Shown one piece after another: positions 35,300-43,943 of a DNA stretch of 64,000 nucleotides. The first letter of the stretch is position 1; each line of letters opens with the position of its first letter. The DNA is taken from assembly GCF_947490405.1 (NCBI RefSeq), contig NZ_CANLGU010000003.1:248001-312000 (forward strand), written 5' to 3'. Under the pieces are notes generated by a model, which saw nothing but the letters and a program-made list of their open reading frames with translations, was not told where the DNA came from and did no database searches. The DNA comes from an uncultured Algibacter sp. GTDB taxonomy: Bacteria > Bacteroidota > Bacteroidia > Flavobacteriales > Flavobacteriaceae. The translations under genes and the position numbers were made by a program.

Positions 35300-36700
35300 A
35301 TGAAAGTATTAAGAAACCTCAGAAATTTATCTCTCCTTTTTATAGGATTGATTTTAGTAACCTCATGTAGTAATGACGATGACAGTTCAGGTGAATTTGT
35401 TCCTACCAGTAGCATTGTTGCGATAGCTCAAGCAACTCCAGAATTATCTAGTTTGGTATCTGCACTTGTTAAATATCCAGATTTAGTAAGCTTGTTGAGC
35501 AATGATGGTACATTTACTGTATTTGCACCAAATAATGATGCTTTTGCAGACCTATTAGCTGCCATAGGTCAAACCTCTATTGATGATATTCCTGAAGATG
35601 TATTAAAGAGTGTTTTACAACATCACGTTTACACTTCGGCTGCGCTTCAAGCAAGTCAAGTTACATCAGGATCTATAACTATGGCTGGTGGTGAATCTGT
35701 TGATATCTTAGTTGATGAAAATGGTGTTACTGTTGGCAATGCAACAGTTATTGCTATAGATGGAATAGGAACAAATGGTGTTGTTCATATTGTAGATAGC
35801 GTTATTGTACCACCTTCAATATTACCTATAGTTGGAACTATTGTTGCTCCAGCTTATTTTAATAAAGACTTCACAACATTAATTGCTGCTGTATTAGCAG
35901 CAGACCCAAGTGTTTTAGAATTACTTTTAAGCAACGGTCCGAATGATAATGGATTAACTTTATTTGCTCCAACAAATGATGCTTTTGCTGCTGCTGGCAT
36001 TACTGATGTAAATGGTGCTGATGCTATTTTAGCATATCACCTTGTTGATGGAACAATAATGCAAGATATGTTACCTGTATCTGGCATAGCTGCTGCTGAA
36101 GTTCCTACCTTAAATGGAGAAAACATATATGTTACCAACGCTGGTGGAGCGGTTTCAATTAATGGAACAACAACAGTAACAGCAACAAATATCGCAGGAT
36201 CAAATGGTGTAGTACATGTTATTGATAGAACATTAATACCTCCAACAAACACAATTAACGATATAGTAGCAAGTCTTGCTGGGGGCAATCCTGCAGAATT
36301 TACAATGTTGGCTGCTGCTTTAGCGAGAGCAGGTTTAGGTGATACTTTTGGTACAACTGGCCCTTTTACAGTGTTTGCTCCAACTGATGCGGCTTTTATG
36401 GCTGCTGGCTTCCCAGACGTTGCTTCAATTAACGCAACGGCTCCAGAAACTTTAGTTCCAATACTTACACATCATGTAGTAGAACCAAATGTGTACATCT
36501 TTTCAACAGATTTAACAGACGATTTACAGGCGCCAATGTTAAATGGACAAAACGTAACTATCGATTTAGATACCTTGACCATTCAAGACGCAGCTGGATC
36601 TCCTACCGCAGCTGGTTTAGTACCAGCTTTATTAAACGTTCATGCAACTAATGGTGTAGTACATGTTATAGATAGAGTATTACTACCTGCTGATAATTAA
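35300..36700 (+). CDS. Lipoprotein with three fasciclin (FAS1) domains
   Basis: Surface or periplasmic adhesion-type lipoprotein. The signal ends at the lipobox LVTSCSNDDD. Three FAS1 repeats follow (about 35-172, 172-318, 318-466). Each has the H1 block (FTVFAPNNDAF, LTLFAPTNDAF, FTVFAPTDAAF) and the H2 block (NGVVHIVDSVIVPP, NGVVHVIDRTLIPP, NGVVHVIDRVLLP). Acidic residues after the lipid Cys (NDDDSSGEF) resemble an export signal for surface lipoproteins in Bacteroidota. It has its own promoter and terminator. The ligand is unknown; FAS1 domains usually mediate cell or matrix adhesion. Confidence 0.93.
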   Translation: MKVLRNLRNLSLLFIGLILVTSCSNDDDSSGEFVPTSSIVAIAQATPELSSLVSALVKYPDLVSLLSNDGTFTVFAPNNDAFADLLAAIGQTSIDDIPEDVLKSVLQHHVYTSAALQASQVTSGSITMAGGESVDILVDENGVTVGNATVIAIDGIGTNGVVHIVDSVIVPPSILPIVGTIVAPAYFNKDFTTLIAAVLAADPSVLELLLSNGPNDNGLTLFAPTNDAFAAAGITDVNGADAILAYHLVDGTIMQDMLPVSGIAAAEVPTLNGENIYVTNAGGAVSINGTTTVTATNIAGSNGVVHVIDRTLIPPTNTINDIVASLAGGNPAEFTMLAAALARAGLGDTFGTTGPFTVFAPTDAAFMAAGFPDVASINATAPETLVPILTHHVVEPNVYIFSTDLTDDLQAPMLNGQNVTIDLDTLTIQDAAGSPTAAGLVPALLNVHATNGVVHVIDRVLLPADN

Positions 36701-36770
36701 AAAATTAGTTTGGTTTGTTGATTGTAGGCAAACATTTAGTATTCCCACTAAAAATTGTCTATGAAAAAGG

Positions 36771-36798
36771 CGCCTTAAGAAATTAAGGCGTTTTTTTT
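36771..36798. terminator. Terminator shared by convergent genes, overlapping a coding end
   Basis: Perfect 8-bp stem CGCCTTAA / TTAAGGCG with loop GAAA and eight T residues on the + strand, terminating the fasciclin gene. The right arm contains the stop codon and last codons of the - strand MORN-repeat gene. Confidence 0.8.
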
Positions 36799-37487
36799 GT
36801 GCGTTTAGGTTTATAGGAGAAATCCTTTTCTTTAGTCAGCTTACTATTTTCATAATACTTCCAAATACCATCTTTTTTTCCTCTCTTATAAACACCTTCA
36901 GACAGCAATTCTCCTTTTGGGTTATAAAACTTTGCCAATCCATGTAATTCATCATTTACATAAACATACTTTTTTAACGTAATACCCTTTAAAGAATACC
37001 AAATAGATTCTCCTTCAAGCTTACCATATACATAGTTCTTCTTTTCTGCAATCTGTCCGTTTGGATAGTACACTAAACGTTCTCCCTCTAATTCTCCTTT
37101 ATTATTATAAGTCTCTAAAGTAAGTAGTTCATCAGAGTTTTTTTGATAATATTTCCAAGTACCAATATATGTTTTACCATCCATCTTACCTTCGCTAATT
37201 ACTTTTCCATTTGATGCTAAAAACTTTACCTCTGTAATATTATCATTTTCATTAAACAATTTTGTAGCACTCAAAATAGGTTTCTTTTTATATGCCTTAT
37301 AAAACTTAAATAATCCAACCTCTTTCCCATGGGTAAACTGACCTTCGTACCTTAAAATATTAGTGTCTTCATAATTTTTTTTCCATTTCCCATGACGTTT
37401 CCCATTACTATCAAACCCATTAATGTCTTGAGCAAAAACCAAATTGCTTAGCATTATTACAAACAATACGCTATAAAACCTTTTCAT
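36783..37487 (-). CDS. Exported MORN-repeat (YwqK-family) protein
   Basis: A 234-residue exported protein with signal peptide ending at LVFAQ. It contains about six to seven MORN-type repeats of the pattern G.L.GE...Y..NG..., such as GELEGERLVYYPNGQIAEKKNYVYGKLEGE and NPKGELLSEGVYKRGKKDGIWKYYEN. Databases label this family as a YwqK antitoxin, but no toxin partner is adjacent and the protein is exported, so that label should not be taken literally. Its last codons form part of a terminator stem. Confidence 0.85.
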   Translation of the reverse strand: MKRFYSVLFVIMLSNLVFAQDINGFDSNGKRHGKWKKNYEDTNILRYEGQFTHGKEVGLFKFYKAYKKKPILSATKLFNENDNITEVKFLASNGKVISEGKMDGKTYIGTWKYYQKNSDELLTLETYNNKGELEGERLVYYPNGQIAEKKNYVYGKLEGESIWYSLKGITLKKYVYVNDELHGLAKFYNPKGELLSEGVYKRGKKDGIWKYYENSKLTKEKDFSYKPKRTKKTP

Positions 37488-37552
37488 TTTTATGTTTTGT
37501 TAATCGCTTTCGCGGAAGTTGTTCTTAATTGTCTTCTAATTGCATATAACAA

Positions 37553-37583
37553 AAAAGCTGCCAAAATATTTTATTGACAGCTT
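37553..37583 (-). terminator. Terminator of yidC
   Basis: On the - strand AAAGCTGTCA / TGGCAGCTTT (one G-U pair) with an intervening AT-rich loop, followed by a T run, about 50 bases past the yidC stop. Confidence 0.7.
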
Positions 37584-37634
37584 TATATTTATTTAAATCA
37601 AGATCTTTCTATTACACGCAATGTAAAGTTTTAA

Positions 37635-39521
37635 TTATTTACGTTTTTGTTGCGCTTGTTTTTGTTTTTCTGCCTGTTCCATCATTTCTGACATTTTCTT
37701 TTGAAAACGATTTTGCTTCTTAGGCTGTTTCTTCTTCTCTTGAATCTGAGCATGAATTTTATCTTCATCAAGTATAAAGTTTTTAATAACTAATATGATT
37801 CCGATACTAATGACATTAGATATGAAATAATATAAACTCAAACCTGATGCATAGTTATTGAAGAAAAACAACATCATTATAGGAGAGAAATACATCATAT
37901 ATTTCATCATTTTCGCCATATCTGGCATACCTTCTTGCTGTGGTTGCGATTGCATATTCTGCCCCGTAGTTAAACGCATATAAAAGAAAATAGCTATAGA
38001 AGCTAATATTGGGAACAAACTCACGTGGTTACCATAGAAAGGAATATTGAATGGTAAGTTTGCAATAACATCATAAGACGATAAATCGTCCACCCAAAGG
38101 AATGACTTTTGTCTCAAATCAAACGCAGAAGGAAAAAATTGAAACAAAGCATAAAATACTGGCAATTGTATTAAAGCTGGTAAGCATCCCGCCATGGGAC
38201 TTGCACCTGCTTTGGTTTGTAGCGCCATAGTTTCTTGTTGCGCTTTCATTTTGTTATCCTTGTATTTGGCTCTTATAGCATCAAGTTCAGGTTTTAAAAT
38301 TTTCATTTTTGCTTGAGACAAAAACTGTTTATACTGTACAAATGACAACAAGATTTTTACTAAAACCGTCATTACCACAATAGCAATTCCATATGGTAAA
38401 AACCCACCAAGGAAACCAAATAGTGGCATGAATATATAACGGTTTATCCAACCAAATAATCCCCAACCAAATGGAACCAATTCATCAAGGTTTCTATCAT
38501 ATTTATTTAAAACTTTAAAATCACTTGGTCCGTAATACCAATCCATGGTTTGATTGATTTCTCCACCTTGTAACTCCAAAGGAATAGTAGTGGCAAAAGT
38601 TTTAGTATAAACCGTATCTATGGTTTCATCTTTTACTAAATTTTCAGTCCTAACTTTTACGTTTTTAAAACGATTATCAGTTAATAATACTGAAGAAAAG
38701 AAGTGTTGTTTGTAACCAACCCATGATACATCTTCTATATCATCTTCACCATCTCTTGTATAATCAGCTTTTCCGTCCTCATAATCATAATGAATGTCGG
38801 TATATCTATTCTCATAAGAAATACTTTTCGCATGTCGGTACCCTTTAAGTTTCCAATCTAAATTTATAGCTTGAGAACTATTGATTACATTGCTTAACCC
38901 TTGAGAACGAATGGCAAAGTCTATCATATAATCACCTTCCTTAATCTCATATCTATATTCTAAAAACTGACTTTCAGAAACCTTAAGCTTCATAGAAACT
39001 AAAGTAACATCTCCATTTTTAGTTACCGATGACACAAATGGTAAATCCTTTGTATTTAGAATTCTACTATCTGTAGTTCCAAAATTTATATTAAAAGATG
39101 CATTGTTATCCTTAATTAAATATATAGGAATTGAATCGTAATCAACAAACTGCTTTAAACGCACTTCTGAAAGATAACCACCTTTATTACTAAATTTAAG
39201 TGCTAATAAATCGCTTTCTATTACCGTTTCTTTATTTGAAGATTGTATAGCTGAATATGCAAAGGCACCTAATTTGTTTTTTAACTGAATAACCTGAAGC
39301 GAATCTGCATCAGATCCAACTGCATAATCATTCGCAGTAGTAACCAAAGTTTGCTCTTGTTCTTTAGCCTTCTTTTCTGCTTCAACCTGTTCTTGTTTAG
39401 CTTTCTCTTGAGCTTCTATTTCTTCAGGAGAGGGTTGATTCTGCCAAAGCATATATGCCAATATTCCGAAGATAAGTACAAAACCTATAATCGAATTTAA
39501 ATCTAATTTTTTTTCTTCCAT
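37635..39521 (-). CDS. yidC: Membrane protein insertase YidC
   Basis: Inserts and folds inner-membrane proteins with or without SecYEG. The N-terminal anchor LNSIIGFVLIFGILAYMLWQN is followed by a charged linker and the large periplasmic beta-sandwich domain (about 95-360). The conserved insertase core has five membrane segments (about 370-590): GGFLPYGIAIVVMTVLVKILLSF, the cytoplasmic helices KMKILKPELDAIRAKYKDN, AGCLPALIQLPVFYALFQFF and MMYFSPIMMLFFFNNYASGLSLYYF. The basic Lys/Gln-rich C-terminal tail could bind ribosomes. It lies downstream of pyrG in the same direction with 130 bases between. Confidence 0.97.
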   Translation of the reverse strand: MEEKKLDLNSIIGFVLIFGILAYMLWQNQPSPEEIEAQEKAKQEQVEAEKKAKEQEQTLVTTANDYAVGSDADSLQVIQLKNKLGAFAYSAIQSSNKETVIESDLLALKFSNKGGYLSEVRLKQFVDYDSIPIYLIKDNNASFNINFGTTDSRILNTKDLPFVSSVTKNGDVTLVSMKLKVSESQFLEYRYEIKEGDYMIDFAIRSQGLSNVINSSQAINLDWKLKGYRHAKSISYENRYTDIHYDYEDGKADYTRDGEDDIEDVSWVGYKQHFFSSVLLTDNRFKNVKVRTENLVKDETIDTVYTKTFATTIPLELQGGEINQTMDWYYGPSDFKVLNKYDRNLDELVPFGWGLFGWINRYIFMPLFGFLGGFLPYGIAIVVMTVLVKILLSFVQYKQFLSQAKMKILKPELDAIRAKYKDNKMKAQQETMALQTKAGASPMAGCLPALIQLPVFYALFQFFPSAFDLRQKSFLWVDDLSSYDVIANLPFNIPFYGNHVSLFPILASIAIFFYMRLTTGQNMQSQPQQEGMPDMAKMMKYMMYFSPIMMLFFFNNYASGLSLYYFISNVISIGIILVIKNFILDEDKIHAQIQEKKKQPKKQNRFQKKMSEMMEQAEKQKQAQQKRK

Positions 39522-39535
39522 CTAATTTTAGTTGG

Positions 39536-39602
39536 TGTTATTCTGAATGCAATAAAAAACCTCCTTTAGAGATATTTCGATTGCGCTTAATATGACAAAC
39601 GT
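39536..39602. repeat. Relic of the TCATxCTGAGCGCAGTCGAA-type repeat
   Basis: The stretch TTATTCTGAATGCAATAAA then GAGATATTTCGATTGCGCTT and AATATGACAAACG looks like two decayed, oppositely oriented halves of the common Bacteroidota intergenic palindromic repeat. It lies between pyrG and yidC. Confidence 0.45.
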
Positions 39603-39651
39603 TATTATTATAAAGTGTATTGAATAATCAAAAAACTATCCAATCTTACTT

Positions 39652-41322
<1,671 letters not shown>

Positions 41323-41410
41323 AAATAGTAATTTAAGAGGGACTTGTTAACAATTTTCCAATTGATTTAATCCTACAAATCATTTGACTTTGTAAAAAAA
41401 TTCTACTAAA

Positions 41411-41492
41411 TTCGCTAACGACTGATATAAGTCACTTGTGCTGAACTTGTTTCAGTATTAAAACGACGTCATATCATATAAGTTGGCAACAA
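41411..41492. repeat. Left att-like end of the cassette
   Basis: GCTAAC (41414) can pair with GTTGGC (41482) using one G-U pair, and inside them TGATAT (41423) pairs with ATATCA (41471), giving a folded two-step stem similar in plan to integron attC sites, though the core sequences are not canonical. The loop carries GTGCTGAACTTGTTTCAG, a relic of a common dispersed repeat. Confidence 0.55.
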
Positions 41493-41513
41493 TTTGAAAA
41501 ACTAAAATAAACT

Positions 41514-42137
41514 ATGGCATTACCATCAACTTACACGAATTCCTATTCAACTTTACCTGAATTTTTTGGTAAAATAAGGGATGCTCAAGCACCTGATAGG
41601 TTTACAAATCAAATATTAAAAGATTTAGGATATAAGTCTAACAACCATAGACCTTTCATTCCATTAATGAAAGCTTTAGGTTTTTTGTCATCTGATGGTA
41701 GTCCAACACAGAGATACCAAGAATATCGAAACCACGCTTTGTCAGAAAGAATTATGGGAGAAGCTATTAAAGAAGCTTATTCTGACTTGTTTTTAATAAA
41801 ATCAAAGCCTACTCAAAAGGATAATGAACTAATTACTGGTAAATTCAAAAGTTACCATAATGTAAGTGATACTGTTGCAAACTTAATGTCTAAAACATTC
41901 TTTTCTCTATTAAAAATTGCTGATTTAGAATTTGACCAAAAGAAGTTATCTACTGAAAAAGTTAAGGATAAGATTGAGCCAACCAAAACCGAACCTAAAG
42001 GAGTACAAGAAAAAATAATTAAAGAAACTTCTGGTCTTGGACTTCACTACAATATTCAAATTCATCTACCTGCAACTAAAGATATTGAAGTTTACAATGC
42101 TATTTTTAAATCTTTAAAAGAACATTTAATTGAGTAA
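41514..42137 (+). CDS. DUF5343 domain-containing protein
   Basis: A 207-residue soluble protein whose N-terminal two thirds match DUF5343: MALPSTYTNSYSTLPEFFGKI, DRFTNQILKDLGYKSNNHRPFIPLMKALGFLSSDGSPTQRY and EAIKEAYSDLFLIKSKPTQKD. The repeated short helices and the LGYKS...LKALGFL pattern suggest a winged-helix-like DNA-binding unit (inference). A linker (about 140-175) and a final strand-rich segment GLHYNIQIHLPATKDIEVYNAIFKSLKEHL follow. The 3' end overlaps the next gene by eight bases. No biochemical role is known to me; in the cassette it would be the regulator or partner of the HEPN protein. Confidence 0.82.
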   Translation: MALPSTYTNSYSTLPEFFGKIRDAQAPDRFTNQILKDLGYKSNNHRPFIPLMKALGFLSSDGSPTQRYQEYRNHALSERIMGEAIKEAYSDLFLIKSKPTQKDNELITGKFKSYHNVSDTVANLMSKTFFSLLKIADLEFDQKKLSTEKVKDKIEPTKTEPKGVQEKIIKETSGLGLHYNIQIHLPATKDIEVYNAIFKSLKEHLIE

Positions 42138-42714
42138 TCAAAAAGACATAAGAGATTTTCTTTTTCGAGGTTTAATGTTCGAATCAGAAGCTTCCAAATT
42201 TCAAGGAGCTGGAATTCAAATTGGCGCTGACTCAAGTTACACGGAAAAGCAACTTTTGGGAGAAGCACTTGCACCTTTTGGAATTTCGAGACGAAATAAT
42301 GCATTAGAAATGGCTAGACTGTATGCCATTATTAACTGCTTTGAAAATGAAATTAGAGATTTCATTCGTGAAACTTTAACCGAAAATGAAGGTGTTGATT
42401 GGTGGAATAATCTACCTAGAAAAACGAAAGAACACGCAGAAAAAAGACAAACAACCGCATTAACTGATTCTTGGCTTGAAGGAGAAAAAACAGATTTATT
42501 GGGCTTCGTTGATTTTGGAATGCTTGCTTCAATTATGATTGAGAAATGGACTTGTTTTAGTAACTTAATTCCTTCACAGCATTGGCTAAAACAAAGAATG
42601 GAAGAATTGGAAAAAGCTAGAAATTTTATAGCACATAATAGAATGCTTTTACCTAGCGAATTCCAAAGGATTTATATGTATGTTGCTGATTGGAATAGAG
42701 TAATTGGATTATAA
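42130..42714 (+). CDS. Swt1-type HEPN domain protein
   Basis: A 194-residue protein starting at TTG 42130, inside the end of the DUF5343 gene (eight-base overlap). After a 50-residue N-terminal part, it shows the helical HEPN fold of the Swt1-related type: YAIINCFENEIRDFIRETL, VDWWNNLPRKTKEHAEKR, LGFVDFGMLASIMIEKW and the HEPN active-site-like R-x4-H in EKARNFIAHNR (R164, H169). HEPN proteins are frequently RNases in toxin-antitoxin, abortive infection and CRISPR systems, so RNA cleavage is a reasonable but unproved role here. Confidence 0.82.
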   Translation: MSNQKDIRDFLFRGLMFESEASKFQGAGIQIGADSSYTEKQLLGEALAPFGISRRNNALEMARLYAIINCFENEIRDFIRETLTENEGVDWWNNLPRKTKEHAEKRQTTALTDSWLEGEKTDLLGFVDFGMLASIMIEKWTCFSNLIPSQHWLKQRMEELEKARNFIAHNRMLLPSEFQRIYMYVADWNRVIGL

Positions 42715-42718
42715 AAAC

Positions 42719-42855
42719 TGTTGCCAACAACGTGTATAATTAATTGCTGGTTTTAGCCTACTTAAGAAAATCCTCGCGGATTTTCTATTCGGTTTGTATT
42801 TGCTAAATTAGGTGATTAAAACACGCAACAAATCATATAAAAACACGTTAGCGAA
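42719..42855. repeat. Right att-like end of the cassette
   Basis: The bottom strand carries the same GCTAAC...GTTGGC arms as the left end. AACGTGT (42729) also pairs perfectly with ACACGTT (42843), and a perfect internal hairpin GAAAATCC-TCGC-GGATTTTC lies at 42766-42785 without a T tail, so it is not a terminator. At 137 bases it is longer than the left end. Confidence 0.55.
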
Positions 42856-42863
42856 AATCAATC

Positions 42864-43136
42864 CTAAACCTCCAAAATCTCTTCTTCGCTCTTTTGAAAT
42901 ACATAGGTTAAAAACCACATGATGGTAAATGTTGGTATAATATCAAACCCAGGTATAATCTCTTCAATAAAAGATACAACACCAGCTATTTTACCACGGT
43001 TACCTTTATACATTTTGCTCATTAAATACCCAGATGCTGGTGCCCAAATAATATCAAAAATGGTAAGCATACCAATAGCATCAAATACTAGGCTTAATCC
43101 GAGCTTTTTATATTTACTTAAATTTTCTAAATTCAT
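42864..43136 (-). CDS. Small membrane protein, unknown function
   Basis: A 90-residue protein with two hydrophobic segments (about 12-35 and 62-82) and a central basic stretch (SKMYKGNRGKIAGV). The text IIWAPASGYLMSKMYKGN and EEIIPGFDIIPTFTIMWFLTYVFQK is distinctive and looks like a conserved flavobacterial family, but no function is known to me. Its stop is only eight bases from the cassette's right end, so the cassette inserted immediately downstream. folE precedes it on the same strand as the next gene upstream (41 bases away after folE ends at 43178). Confidence 0.78.
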   Translation of the reverse strand: MNLENLSKYKKLGLSLVFDAIGMLTIFDIIWAPASGYLMSKMYKGNRGKIAGVVSFIEEIIPGFDIIPTFTIMWFLTYVFQKSEEEILEV

Positions 43137-43177
43137 TCTATATATTTATTAAAAATATAACAAGAAACGTACCAAGT

Positions 43178-43765
43178 TTATTTTCCAATAAGCTTTAGAA
43201 ACTCATTTCTAGTTTCAATTTTTTCAAACTGCCCTCTAAAGCCAGAAGTTGTTGTTATAGAATTTTGTTTTTGCACACCTCGCATCATCATACACATGTG
43301 TGATGCTTCAATAACCACAGCTACACCTTGAGGCTTAAGCGTATCATTTATACAATCTAAAACTTGCTCTGTAAGGCGTTCTTGTACTTGCAATCGTCTT
43401 GCAAACACATCAACAATTCTAGGTAATTTACTCAACCCTACAATTTGACCGTTAGGAATATATGCAATGTGTACCTTTCCAAAAAAAGGTAAGATATGGT
43501 GTTCACAAAGCGAATACAACTCAATATCTTTAACAATAACCATTTCATTATAAGACTCTTTAAACATGGCTCCCTTTAGGATTTCAACTGGATCTTGATC
43601 GTAACCTTGAGTTAAAAATTGCATCGCTTTGGCTGCACGTTCAGGTGTCTTCAAAAGACCTTCACGCTGCGTATTTTCACCTAAGTCCTTAATAATAGCT
43701 TCGTATCTGTTTTTAACATCATCAGTGATTTTATCGTTGTACTCTTCAAAACTTTTATATGGCAT
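43178..43765 (-). CDS. folE: GTP cyclohydrolase I
   Basis: Converts GTP to 7,8-dihydroneopterin triphosphate, the first step of folate and pterin synthesis (or queuosine-type pathways). Zinc ligands are in [21 protein letters not shown] and HMCMMMRGV. The family text [20 protein letters not shown] and [23 protein letters not shown] is intact. The length of 195 residues is normal for the unfused type I enzyme. Confidence 0.97.
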   Translation of the reverse strand: MPYKSFEEYNDKITDDVKNRYEAIIKDLGENTQREGLLKTPERAAKAMQFLTQGYDQDPVEILKGAMFKESYNEMVIVKDIELYSLCEHHILPFFGKVHIAYIPNGQIVGLSKLPRIVDVFARRLQVQERLTEQVLDCINDTLKPQGVAVVIEASHMCMMMRGVQKQNSITTTSGFRGQFEKIETRNEFLKLIGK

Positions 43766-43855
43766 AATCTTACTTAAATTTAAACCTAAAGGTAGCTAAA
43801 AAAATAATTTCTAAACTCAATGTTTAAGAACCTTGCATAAACTTTTAACTTTTTA

Positions 43856-43889
43856 TTGGGAATAATAATTAGCAACAAATTTAGTTTTG
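43856..43889 (+). promoter_or_regulatory. Promoter of the DUF5916 gene
   Basis: TTG at 43856-43858, a 23-base spacer and TAGTTTTG at 43882-43889, fitting the flavobacterial -33/-7 consensus. Confidence 0.5.
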
Positions 43890-43943
43890 TATATGCTTAG
43901 TAACTAAAACTGGGCATACTTTCATCATCAATCAAATCAATTC

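Larger units (their letters stand above)
41411..42855. mobile_element. Inverted-repeat-bounded two-gene cassette
   Basis: A 1.45-kb block with perfect 10-base outer inverted ends (TTCGCTAACG at 41411, CGTTAGCGAA at 42846) and perfect 10-base inner inverted copies (GTTGGCAACA at 41482, TGTTGCCAAC at 42719). The inner copies hug the two genes: 22 bases before the first ATG and 5 bases after the last stop. No transposase or integrase is inside, and no clear target duplication was seen. It sits between pyrG and a small membrane protein gene, neither of which is broken. It resembles a non-autonomous mobile cassette carrying accessory genes. Confidence 0.6.

Noticed and set aside
36783-37487. MORN-repeat gene as an antitoxin of a toxin-antitoxin pair
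   Set aside because: The YwqK label is a database name only; the protein has a signal peptide and there is no small toxin gene next to it.
42766-42785. GAAAATCC-TCGC-GGATTTTC hairpin as a terminator of the HEPN gene
   Set aside because: It lacks a T run on either strand and lies within the folded cassette end, so it fits a recombination-site or structural role better.
41411-42855. Classical integron cassette
   Set aside because: There is no integron integrase, the core sites do not match GTTRRRY, and the two ends are inverted rather than direct.
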